A stretch of 64,000 nt of DNA, taken from the NCBI GenBank assembly GCA_037045435.1, contig JBAOID010000041.1, forward strand, positions 124,001 through 188,000, in the 5' to 3' direction. This DNA is from CBDUEF01 sp018063485 (lineage in GTDB: Bacteria > Pseudomonadota > Alphaproteobacteria > Rhodobacterales > Rhodobacteraceae). The notes under the pieces are model-generated. The model was not told where the DNA came from and ran no database searches. It saw only the letters and a program-made list of their open reading frames with translations. Numbering within the stretch: position 1 is the first letter of the stretch; the number at the start of each line of letters is the position of its first letter. This document shows, in pieces, positions 35,318-43,442 of this stretch. A program made the position numbers and the translations under genes.

Positions 35318-36298
35318 ATGTCGCGGCGATTGATGGTGACGGCGATCTTGGCCGCGCTGGTGGGTGGGCTTTCTGCGGTAAAACTGGCCGGTGGACCTGC
35401 CGGGGTGCGCCTTCGCATCAAGCAGGTGTTTGCACCAACTCCGATCAGTCGGGAGGATTTTGACAGGCTTTACACCGCCCCCCTGCCCCCCCTTCGCGCG
35501 CCGCTGAAATTCTACCACCTTGGCCACAGCCTTGTCGGCGGGGTGCTTCCGGCCATGTTGTCACAACTGGGCGGGCATGAATATGCCAAGCAACTCGGCT
35601 GGGGTGCTTCGCTGAAACAGCATTGGCAAGGCACCGCCGATGGCATGGACCAAACCAACGATCCCAAACATTATCGCGAAGCCCATGAAGCACTTGCCAG
35701 TGGCAGTTACGATGTGGCGATCTTCACCGAAATGCTGGAGTTGCGCGACGCAATCCGATGGCATGAAAGCCCGTTGTATCTGGCGAAATGGATTGCTCTG
35801 GCGCATAAGGCGCGCCCCGATCTGCGCATCTATCTTTATGAAACATGGCATTGGCTGGATGATCCCAAAGGCTGGCTGGAAAGGCTGGACTCCGATCGCG
35901 CGGAATTGTGGGAGGATGGCGTGCTGCGCCCCGCCATGGGCTATCCTGATGTTGGCACAGTCTATGTGATCCCCGGCGGCTCGGTGATGGCCGCAGCGGT
36001 GCGTCTGATCGAGGCTGGGCAGGTACCGGGCGTCACATCGCGCCGCGATCTTTTTGCGGTCAATCCCGATGGCTCGCCTGATCCGATCCATTTCAACGAT
36101 CTTGGCGCCTATCTGATGGCGCTCACCCATTACGCGGTGATTTATCAGCAGAGTCCCGTTGGCCTGCCGCAGCAATTGGCCCATGCTGATGGCACCCCCG
36201 CCATGACCTTCACCCCAGAAGCTGCGGCGATATTACAAGAGGTAGTCTGGCGCGTCGTCTCGGGCTATCGTGCAACCGGAGTGCCGCAAGCGGAGTAA
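35318..36298 (+). CDS. Membrane-anchored SGNH-hydrolase-like protein ('GHSLVG' type)
   Basis: A 326-residue protein. Residues 5-22 form a signal anchor (LMVTAILAALVGGLSAVKL). The block-I motif of the SGNH fold appears as LGHSLVGG near residue 70, with the serine kept but His in place of the usual Asp. The C-terminal block V is DPIHFND (Asp-x-x-His). A central RIYLYETWHW segment is shared with the next gene. SGNH proteins include polysaccharide O-acetyl esterases and transferases. The start at 35318 has AGGAG upstream. The next gene begins three bases after the stop. Enzymatic role is inferred from fold motifs only. Confidence 0.65.
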   Translation: MSRRLMVTAILAALVGGLSAVKLAGGPAGVRLRIKQVFAPTPISREDFDRLYTAPLPPLRAPLKFYHLGHSLVGGVLPAMLSQLGGHEYAKQLGWGASLKQHWQGTADGMDQTNDPKHYREAHEALASGSYDVAIFTEMLELRDAIRWHESPLYLAKWIALAHKARPDLRIYLYETWHWLDDPKGWLERLDSDRAELWEDGVLRPAMGYPDVGTVYVIPGGSVMAAAVRLIEAGQVPGVTSRRDLFAVNPDGSPDPIHFNDLGAYLMALTHYAVIYQQSPVGLPQQLAHADGTPAMTFTPEAAAILQEVVWRVVSGYRATGVPQAE

Positions 36299-36301
36299 GT
36301 C

Positions 36302-38806
36302 ATGGGTGTGCTGGCCCTGTTGTTCGATGTCCTGTTCGTGGGCCACAGCCTTGTCGGCCCGAACCTGCCCACCCTGACCGATGCCGCCCTACGCGCCATG
36401 GGGCAACCGGCCCGTGTGCAGGCACAAATCATCAACGGCGCGACACTGGCCTATAACTGGGACCATTCAGCGCAAGCCGAAGGTGTCGACGCCCGTGCCA
36501 TTCTGACTGCCAGTGGCACAGATGTGCTGATCCTGACCGAAGCACAGCCAGTTGCGATGGCGGTTAAATGGTCTGACACCGCCACCCATGCCGCCGATTT
36601 CGCCAAGCTGGCACAGGCAGCCAACCCGCAGGTGCGGGTCTATCTTTACGAAACCTGGCCCAGCCTGAACTCTGGCCCCGGCAATGTCACCAAGGATGAT
36701 CCTGACGCGGAACTGCCGTGGCGGCAACGCATTGATAAGGATGCGGCGCTTTGGCAAAGCATCATGCGCGATACCGCCGCCAGATCGGGCGTGGCGGTCG
36801 GGATCATTCCGGCGGGTCAGGCCATGGCGGCCATGGCCGATGCAATCGCGGCGGGAAAAGCCCGCGGACTGACATCAATCAATGATCTTTTTGTTGATGA
36901 CATCCACCCGAATGGCAAAGGCCTTTATTTCGTTGCCATGGTTCAAGCCGCCGCCATTACCGGCAAAAGCCCAAAGGGCCTGCCCGCCAAGATCACCCGA
37001 TCCTGGCAATCGCGCGATGCAATCCTATCGCCCGAACTGGCCAACATGATGCAAGAAATTGCTTGGCAAGTCGTTGAGGCCGCACCAGTTGCAGCCAAAG
37101 AGACTGTCACCCCGCCCGAAAATACGCCGCCAGCACCCGAAGCCGCGGCCTCAACCACCAGCAATCCAGTTCCCGCCATCGAACCAATGCCAAGTTTCGC
37201 ACCGATCACCAATCCTGATCTTGCCATCGGTCTGGCCGGGGTGAATGACTGGTCAGTTCAGCAACCGTTCCTGAACATCATGAAAACCGCCCGTCCATGG
37301 ATCGGCCATTTGCCCGGTCAATGGGGCGGCTGGGGCCATGATGATCTGGCGAAGGCGGGCGCTCTTGGCCCCGGTGGCTGGCCCCTTCGCCTGCCTCCCG
37401 AACTCACGGGGATTTCCACCCTGATCCTGACGGATCTGCCCGCCGAAGCGGCAGGCATGGCGGGAAGGTATCTCTTGACCTATTCAGGCAAAGGCACGCT
37501 GAAAGTTGAAGGTCGTGCCGCGATCGTCGAGGCTGCCGCGGGCAGTATCAGCTTTGATTATACCCCCGGCGAAGGTGGCGTCTTGATCACCCTTGCTGCC
37601 ATTGATCCTGCCGATCCGATCCGCGATCTCACGGTGGTGCGCGCCGACCGCGCCACTGCGCTTGCAGCAGGGGAAATCTTCAACCCCGATTGGCTGGCGC
37701 GCCTGAGTGGTGTCAAGGGTTTGCGCTTTATGGACTGGATGCAGACCAATGACAGCCCTCTTGCCCATGATGCCGACCGCCCCCTGGCCGAGGATTACAC
37801 CTATGCCCGTATAGGTGTTCCGGCCGAGGTCATGGTGGCATTGGCAAACCAGTTGAAGGCCGACGCCTGGTTCACCTTGCCGCATCTGTCGGATGATACA
37901 TTGGTGCGCCACTATGCCGAAATCGCCCATGACGGGCTGAACCCCGGCCTGAAAGCGCAGGTCGAGTTTTCCAACGAGGTCTGGAACTGGCAATTTGCCC
38001 AAAGCCGCTGGGCCGAGGAACAAGGCAAGGCGCGCTGGCAACAGGATCACACCTGGGTGCAATTCTACGCCTTGCGAGCATCACAGGTGGCCGACATCTG
38101 GGCCGAAGTATTCGCTGATGATCCATCTCGGCTGGTGCGGATTGTCTCGGTGCAAACCGGCTGGCTTGGGCTGGAACAGCAAATCCTTGATGCCCCCCTT
38201 GTCATGGCCGAAACCGGGCAGGCTCCGGCCATGAGTTTTGACGCCTATGCGGTGACCGGCTATTTTTCCGCCCTGCTTGGCTCTGATCAAAAGACCGCCA
38301 TCGTCAAGGACTGGCTGGCCCGATCCGAGCAGGCAGCAAAAGCCGCCGCCCCCGCCAATGGCGCCGATGCCTATATCGCCGCGCATCGCTATGATCTGGC
38401 GGTGGATCTGGCGGCACAGGAGTTGCGTGACGGCTCCGTCACCCAAGACCCGACGGATTCGGTGGCGCAGGTTCTGAGCGAAATCCTGCCCTATCACGCT
38501 GCGGTCGCCGCTGATCATGGGTTAAGGTTGATGATGTATGAAGGCGGCAGCCATGTGGTCGGCTATGGGGCGCAAGCAGATGACCCGGCGCTGACCGATT
38601 TTTTCACCTATCTGAATTTCACCCCGCAAATGGGCGCACTTTATACCCAGATGATGCAGGGCTGGCACTTGCAATCGGACGCGCCGTTCAACGCCTTTGT
38701 CGATGTCTATCGCCCCGGAAAATGGGGAAGCTGGGGGGCGCTGCGCCATCTGGGCGATGACAACCCGCGCTGGGAGGCCTTGGCCAAAGGCTGCCCGACA
38801 TGCTGA
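36302..38806 (+). CDS. Large fusion: SGNH-like domain plus glycoside-hydrolase-like domain
   Basis: An 834-residue protein. Residues 1-~255 repeat the SGNH-like module of the upstream gene: VGHSLVGPN near residue 14, VRVYLYETWPS near 105, DDIHPNG near 200. A proline/alanine-rich linker (about residues 260-300) follows. The C-terminal ~530 residues contain FSNEVWNWQFAQ, where the Asn-Glu pair resembles the acid/base position of clan GH-A barrels. Tryptophan-rich segments surround it. Relatives are sometimes labelled cellulose-binding. No N-terminal signal peptide is obvious. The last seven bases overlap the glycosyltransferase gene. Function in polysaccharide modification is inferred. Confidence 0.6.
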   Translation: MGVLALLFDVLFVGHSLVGPNLPTLTDAALRAMGQPARVQAQIINGATLAYNWDHSAQAEGVDARAILTASGTDVLILTEAQPVAMAVKWSDTATHAADFAKLAQAANPQVRVYLYETWPSLNSGPGNVTKDDPDAELPWRQRIDKDAALWQSIMRDTAARSGVAVGIIPAGQAMAAMADAIAAGKARGLTSINDLFVDDIHPNGKGLYFVAMVQAAAITGKSPKGLPAKITRSWQSRDAILSPELANMMQEIAWQVVEAAPVAAKETVTPPENTPPAPEAAASTTSNPVPAIEPMPSFAPITNPDLAIGLAGVNDWSVQQPFLNIMKTARPWIGHLPGQWGGWGHDDLAKAGALGPGGWPLRLPPELTGISTLILTDLPAEAAGMAGRYLLTYSGKGTLKVEGRAAIVEAAAGSISFDYTPGEGGVLITLAAIDPADPIRDLTVVRADRATALAAGEIFNPDWLARLSGVKGLRFMDWMQTNDSPLAHDADRPLAEDYTYARIGVPAEVMVALANQLKADAWFTLPHLSDDTLVRHYAEIAHDGLNPGLKAQVEFSNEVWNWQFAQSRWAEEQGKARWQQDHTWVQFYALRASQVADIWAEVFADDPSRLVRIVSVQTGWLGLEQQILDAPLVMAETGQAPAMSFDAYAVTGYFSALLGSDQKTAIVKDWLARSEQAAKAAAPANGADAYIAAHRYDLAVDLAAQELRDGSVTQDPTDSVAQVLSEILPYHAAVAADHGLRLMMYEGGSHVVGYGAQADDPALTDFFTYLNFTPQMGALYTQMMQGWHLQSDAPFNAFVDVYRPGKWGSWGALRHLGDDNPRWEALAKGCPTC

Positions 38807-39622
38807 GCGTGATCATCCCCGCCTCGAATGAAGAGGGCTATATCGGCACCTGCCTGACCGCGCTGTTCTCGTCAGACCCGGTTCCTGGCGGGGCCGAGGC
38901 CATCGTGGTTGCCAATGGCTGCCGCGACGGAACGGTTGCCATGGCGCGCGGATTGACCGCAATGGCCAAGGCGGCGGGATGGGGCCTGACCGTGATCGAA
39001 CGCGCCGAGGGCGGCAAACCCGGCGCTCTGAATGCAGGTGATGCCATGGCGCAGGGAAATCTGCGCACCTATCTTGATGCCGATGTTGTGGTTTCCCCCG
39101 GCCTGATAGCCGCGCTTGCACGGGCACTTTCTGGCCAAACAGCGCGCTATGCCACCGGCACCGCTCAGATCCCGCCAGCCCACAGCATGATTACCCGCGC
39201 CTATTCAGGGTTTTGGCAGCGCCTGCCCTTCGCCCGCTCGAACGCGCCCGGCTATGGTCTGTTCGCGGTGAATGAGGCGGGCCGCGCCCGTTGGGGCGAT
39301 TTTCCCGCGATCATCTCGGATGATACCTTTGTGCGCCTGCATTTCCTGCCCAGCGAGCGCGTGCAGGTGCTCGACGCCTATGACTGGCCAATGATCGAGG
39401 GCTTTAGCCGCCCTGACCCGCGTACGCCGCAGGCAAGACGCCGGCGTGGCCGAGATCGGACGGCTTTATCCCGAACTTCTGGCGCGCGAGGGCAAGGTGC
39501 GCCTGAGCAATGGCGAACTGGTCGCCTTGGCGCTGCGCGATCCGGTTGGCTTTGCCACCTATGCCGCTGTCAGCCTTGCCGTGCGGCGCGGAAAAGCCTC
39601 GGACTGGACCCGAGGGCGTTAA
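38800..39622 (+). CDS. Family 2 glycosyltransferase, one apparent frameshift
   Basis: The N-terminus LSVIIPASNEEGYIGTCL, the TYLDADVVVSPG segment (donor-binding DxD-like) and IISDDTFVRLHF fit a GT-A fold family 2 enzyme. The frame breaks near 39411 at CCGCCCTGACC. Removing one C restores RLTRVRRRQDAGVAEIGRLYPELL and runs to the TAA at 39620-39622, giving about 273 residues. No membrane span is evident. It overlaps the preceding SGNH fusion by seven bases, so the three genes from 35318 form one operon. The product sugar is unknown. Its stop overlaps the convergent xthA stop. Confidence 0.78.
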
Positions 39623-40411
39623 AGATCAAAGCTGGCAAAAACCGGCGCATGATCACTTGGTTGGGCCCAGCCGCGTGTCGGGCGCAAGATCCGGCTGCCA
39701 TGACCCGACGCTGCAATGTCGCCCGTTGCCCAGATATGATCCAACCGTCGCCCTTTGTCGGCGGTATCCCAATCCGCTGCGCGGTAAGACCACCATGAAT
39801 AGAGCTGCCCCTCGGGAATATCGGCGCGGGTCACATCCGGCCCAGCCTCCGGCCTCCATCACCGCACCAAAATGCTCGACCTCGATCGGGGTGTGGCTGA
39901 CGATCTTCAACAGCGCCTTGTGGCTCCAGACATCATCCTCGCGTGGGGCGATGTTCAGATCGCCCACCAGGATTGACCGGCTTGGCCGCTCGGTGTGGAA
40001 CCAATCGCGCATCTCGGTCAGGTAATCCAGCTTTTGCCCGAATTTCTCATTCTGCGCCCGGTCCGGAATATCCCCCCCCGCAGGCACATAGCAGTTGTGG
40101 ATCACTACCCCGTTTTCCAACCGTGCCGCCACATGGCGCGCATGGCCCAGCGTTGGCGAAATCGCGGCCCCCCGCATCGGTAAGCGGCAGTTTTGACAGG
40201 ATGGCCACGCCGTTATAGCCCTTTTGCCCCCGCGCCACGATGTGGTTGTAGCCCAAGCGCCCGGAACTGCTCCATCGGGATCAACTCCACCGGGCTTTTG
40301 CACTCTTGCAAACACAGGATATCGGGCGATTCTTCTTGCATCAACCTCGCAACAAGACCTTCGCGCAAACGCACCGAATTGATGTTCCAGGTTGCAAGGG
40401 TAAAGGACCAT
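39619..40411 (-). CDS. xthA: Exodeoxyribonuclease III, four apparent single-base insertions
   Basis: Joined across frames it gives a normal ExoIII: FTLATWNINSVRLR, DILCLQECK, YNGVAILSK, VIHNCYVPAGGDIPDR, ILVGDLNIAPREDDVW and a C-terminal LDHIWATGDI plus PSDHAPVFASFDL. Metal and catalytic residues (Asn and Asp of GDLN, Asp-His of SDHAP) are present. ExoIII removes 3' blocks and cuts at abasic sites. Single extra bases near 40408, 40252, 40146 and 39840 break the frame; each removal restores conserved sequence. The ATG at 40411 is the start only if the first insertion is an error. Confidence 0.82.
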
Positions 40412-40477
40412 GGCGCGCTCCGTTTTTGATGCCGCACCCTATCGTCAAGCACAGGTGCGATACAACCAAGGCCGGGT

Positions 40478-40506
40478 AAAAAAGAGGCCGGGCACAAGGC
40501 CCGGCC
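40478..40506 (-). terminator. Terminator of the CenR-like regulator gene
   Basis: On the minus strand GGCCGGGC and GCCCGGCC (40486-40506) pair around a short loop and are followed by TCTTTTTT. It lies about 110 bases past the stop of the response regulator gene and before xthA. Confidence 0.75.
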
Positions 40507-40522
40507 AGGTCCAACAGGGAGG

Positions 40523-40548
40523 TGCCATGTCATAACCCCGACATGGCA
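40523..40548 (-). other. Hairpin with adjacent CCTCCC motif in the regulator 3' UTR
   Basis: A perfect 9-bp stem, TGCCATGTC (40523-40531) with GACATGGCA (40540-40548). On the minus strand it is followed by CCTCCC, complementary to a Shine-Dalgarno sequence, and then by the terminator hairpin. This is the layout of a 3'-UTR-derived small RNA, but no promoter or expression evidence is available. Confidence 0.3.
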
Positions 40549-40617
40549 AGGGGAACCTTTGGCGAAACTCACGCCTGACTCTCACCCTATGTTTCAATTC
40601 AGACAACAATATGACGT

Positions 40618-41304
40618 TTACGCAACCAATTTATAGCCACCGCTCTCAGTTATCAGCAGACGTGCGTTAGATGGGTCACTCTCGATCTTCTGGCGCAACC
40701 GGTAGATGTGGGTCTCAAGCGTATGAGTGGTGACGCCCGCGTTATATCCCCACACCTCATGCAAAAGCACATCACGGGCCACAACCGCGGATTGTGCGCG
40801 ATAGAGGTATTTGAGAATATTGGTTTCTTTCTCGGTCAGCCGGATTTTCTTGTCCTTGGCATCTACCAGCAATTTCAGCGCCGGCTTGAAGGTGTATTGC
40901 CCCAGTTGGAACACCGCATCCTCGGATTGCTCATGCTGGCGCAACTGCGCACGGATGCGTGCCAAAAGCACCGGAAACTTGAACGGCTTGGTCACATAAT
41001 CATTCGCACCCGAATCAAGACCCAGAATGGTGTCCGAATCAGTGTCGTGCCCGGTCAACATCATGATCGGGCTTTTCACCCCGGTCTTGCGCATCCGGCG
41101 GCACAACTCACGTCCGTCGGTGTCTGGCAAACCAACGTCAAGGATCACCAGATCGTAAAGCCCGGCCTTGGCCTTCTCCATCCCTTCGACACCATTGCGT
41201 GCCTCAAAGACATCAAAATCCTCGGTCATCACCAGTTGTTCGCTCAGCGCCTCGCGCAGATCGTCATCGTCGTCCACCAGCAGAACTTTACGCAGCGTTG
41301 CCAT
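40618..41304 (-). CDS. cenR: OmpR-family response regulator, CenR-like
   Basis: A 228-residue regulator. The receiver domain has acidic residues 11-15 (DDDDD) and the phospho-acceptor Asp56 in VILDVGLPDTDG. The C-terminal winged helix has VTTHTLETHIYRLRQKIE. The sequence resembles the essential alphaproteobacterial CenR, which controls envelope and cell-division genes in Caulobacter and Rhodobacter. No histidine kinase is adjacent, as is usual for CenR. The start at 41304 has a GGAGG site; longer starts to 41352 are unlikely. OmpR-family membership is certain; the CenR name is likely. Confidence 0.82.
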   Translation of the reverse strand: MATLRKVLLVDDDDDLREALSEQLVMTEDFDVFEARNGVEGMEKAKAGLYDLVILDVGLPDTDGRELCRRMRKTGVKSPIMMLTGHDTDSDTILGLDSGANDYVTKPFKFPVLLARIRAQLRQHEQSEDAVFQLGQYTFKPALKLLVDAKDKKIRLTEKETNILKYLYRAQSAVVARDVLLHEVWGYNAGVTTHTLETHIYRLRQKIESDPSNARLLITESGGYKLVA

Positions 41305-41470
41305 TTCGGCCTCCATCACACCGGGTTTCATTGGCCCCTTGCGCCATGACATGCGCCTGCTTCACCCTTGCGACAAGATTTGCAACAATGTTCTCACGCG
41401 GTCGTGTCGTCAGCCCGTCCTTTGTTTCAATTCCGCGCCCCGTGGCCTAAGGAAGAAACAGGAGATTGAA

Positions 41471-42556
41471 ATGAGCCTGACACCATCCCGCACCGAAACC
41501 CTTGCCCGCGCCCGCAGCGATTTGCGCTTGGGCCTGCCAGTGGTGCTTACGCATGGTGGAAGCGCCATGTTGGCCGCAGCCGTCGAAGAGCTGTCGAATG
41601 AAAGACTGCAATCCCTGCGCAAATTCGGCCCTATGGAGTTGGCCCTGACAGCGCGCCGCGCCGAAACCTTGAAGGCCCGCGTGTATGATGGCGATCTGGT
41701 GCGGCTATCGGTGCCGAAAGAAGCAGATCTGCGGTGGCTCTGCGCGCTGGCCAACCCAACCGATGATTTGAATACCCCACTCAAAGGTCCGCTGCACGCG
41801 TTGCGCGATGGTTCGGCGGACCTGCATCGCACCGCCCTCGTCTTGGCAAAATCGGCACAACTTCTGCCCGCGATGCTTCTGGTTGCGCTGCCTGATGGCT
41901 CCTCCTTTGCGGCACAGCATCACCTGACACTGGTTTCGGATGATCTGTGGCCCGATCTGACCCGACTTGCTCCACTTTCATCCGTCGTCTCTGCCCGCCT
42001 GCCAATTCAGGCCTCCAACGCCGGTCGCCTGCACATCTTTCGCCCCGACGATGGCGGCGCTGAACACTATGCTGTTGAAATCGGTCGCCCGGATCGCGCC
42101 GAACCGGTGCTGACTCGCCTCCATTCCGCCTGTTTTACCGGCGATGTTCTGGGCAGTCTGAAATGTGATTGCGGCCCCCAACTTCATGCAGCCCTTGCCC
42201 AGATGGGGTCAGAAGGATCGGGCCTGCTGCTCTATCTCAACCAAGAAGGTCGCGGCATCGGTCTTGCCAACAAGCTGCGCGCCTACGCCCTGCAAGATCA
42301 AGGCTTTGATACGGTAGAGGCAAACCACCGCCTTGGCTTTGAAGATGATGAACGCGATTTCCGCATCGGGGCGATGATCCTGCAAAAGCTGGGGTTTTCT
42401 GCAGTCCGCTTGCTGACCAACAACCCCCGGAAACTGGCGATGCTGGCCGACTGCGGTATCACCGTGACGGAACGGGTGCCTCTGCATGTCGGCCATACCG
42501 CCCAAAACCGCGCCTACCTTGCCACCAAAGCCGCAAAATCAGGTCATTTGCCGTAG
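41471..42556 (+). CDS. ribA: GTP cyclohydrolase II
   Basis: A 361-residue protein. The C-terminal half (from residue ~180) is GTP cyclohydrolase II: RLHSACFTGDVLGSLKCDCG carries the zinc ligands Cys221, Cys232 and Cys234, followed by LYLNQEGRGIGLANKLRAYALQDQGFDTVEAN. The enzyme opens GTP in the first step of riboflavin synthesis. The N-terminal ~180 residues lack clear RibB active-site motifs and form an extra domain seen in alphaproteobacterial RibA proteins. The start at 41471 has AGGAGA upstream. It is divergent from the cenR-like gene across 166 bases. Confidence 0.92.
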   Translation: MSLTPSRTETLARARSDLRLGLPVVLTHGGSAMLAAAVEELSNERLQSLRKFGPMELALTARRAETLKARVYDGDLVRLSVPKEADLRWLCALANPTDDLNTPLKGPLHALRDGSADLHRTALVLAKSAQLLPAMLLVALPDGSSFAAQHHLTLVSDDLWPDLTRLAPLSSVVSARLPIQASNAGRLHIFRPDDGGAEHYAVEIGRPDRAEPVLTRLHSACFTGDVLGSLKCDCGPQLHAALAQMGSEGSGLLLYLNQEGRGIGLANKLRAYALQDQGFDTVEANHRLGFEDDERDFRIGAMILQKLGFSAVRLLTNNPRKLAMLADCGITVTERVPLHVGHTAQNRAYLATKAAKSGHLP

Positions 42557-42685
42557 GACCTGCGCAACCCATGCCAAGAAACGGATTGGAGCGCGCCCAA
42601 GGCGCAACCTGAAAGAAATCAAGCCGATCCTTCAGGCCGAAATCCTGACCACCGATCCTGCCCTGCGCCGCCAATAGCAAATCTG

Positions 42686-43333
42686 TCACACGCGCGCCCC
42701 GAAAATCGCGGAACCAACCCGAACATGGGTGGCACCCGCCGCTATGGCAGCCTCGAAATCGCCACTCATCCCCATGGACAACCCACTCAGCCCGTTGCGC
42801 GCCGCCATTTCTGCCAAAACCGCAAAATGTGGTGCCGCATCCTCTGCGTCGGGCGGAATGCACATCAGGCCCGCCAGTGGCAAATCCATCCCCCGGCAAT
42901 CCTTGATGAACGGATCGAGATCCGCAGGCATGACTCCGGCCTTTTGCGGCTCTTCGCCGGTGTTGACCTGAACAAACAACTCGGGCGATGTGCCGCGCGC
43001 CTGTGCCAGCTTTGCCAGCTTTCCAGCCAGCGACAGCCGGTCAACCGTATGGATCGCGTCAAACAACTCAACCGCCAGCCTGGCTTTGTTGGTCTGCAAT
43101 GGCCCGATCATATGCACTGTCACCGGTCCGAATTCCGCGCGAAAATCGGGCCATTTGGCCGCTGCCTCCTGCACATAATTCTCACCAAATTCCCGATGCC
43201 CCGCCGCCAGAACGGCCCTGACCCGCGCATCAGGTTGGATCTTCGACACCGCTATCAGGCGCACGGAACCGGGCAACCGCCCCGCTTTGGCCTCGGCAGC
43301 GGCGATTCTGCGGGTTATCTCTTGCAATGACAT
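42686..43333 (-). CDS. yggS: PLP homeostasis protein YggS (PLPBP family)
   Basis: A 215-residue single-barrel protein. Lys31 in IAVSKIQP is the pyridoxal-phosphate lysine, and FGENYVQE, HMIGPLQTNK, GLMCIPP and LSMGMSGDFEAAIAAGATHVRVGSAIFG are family hallmarks. YggS-type proteins bind PLP and influence its homeostasis, without known enzyme activity. The start at 43333 gives the family length; a frame open to 43642 is not used. It converges on ribA. The 129 bases between hold no supported gene. Confidence 0.95.
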   Translation of the reverse strand: MSLQEITRRIAAAEAKAGRLPGSVRLIAVSKIQPDARVRAVLAAGHREFGENYVQEAAAKWPDFRAEFGPVTVHMIGPLQTNKARLAVELFDAIHTVDRLSLAGKLAKLAQARGTSPELFVQVNTGEEPQKAGVMPADLDPFIKDCRGMDLPLAGLMCIPPDAEDAAPHFAVLAEMAARNGLSGLSMGMSGDFEAAIAAGATHVRVGSAIFGARV

Positions 43334-43442
43334 GGCGCACCTTCTTTGCTTTCTTGATACTTGGCCACAGACCGATGCCAAAGAAAAGACCGCTCCACCA
43401 GAGTTGAACCTCATGGACCCAGGGCTTATGACGTAGGCAGCA

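Noticed and set aside
42459..42899. Minus-strand frame spanning the ribA/yggS gap
   Set aside because: It overlaps both well-supported genes in wrong frames and has a low-complexity, glycine-rich composition typical of a shadow frame.
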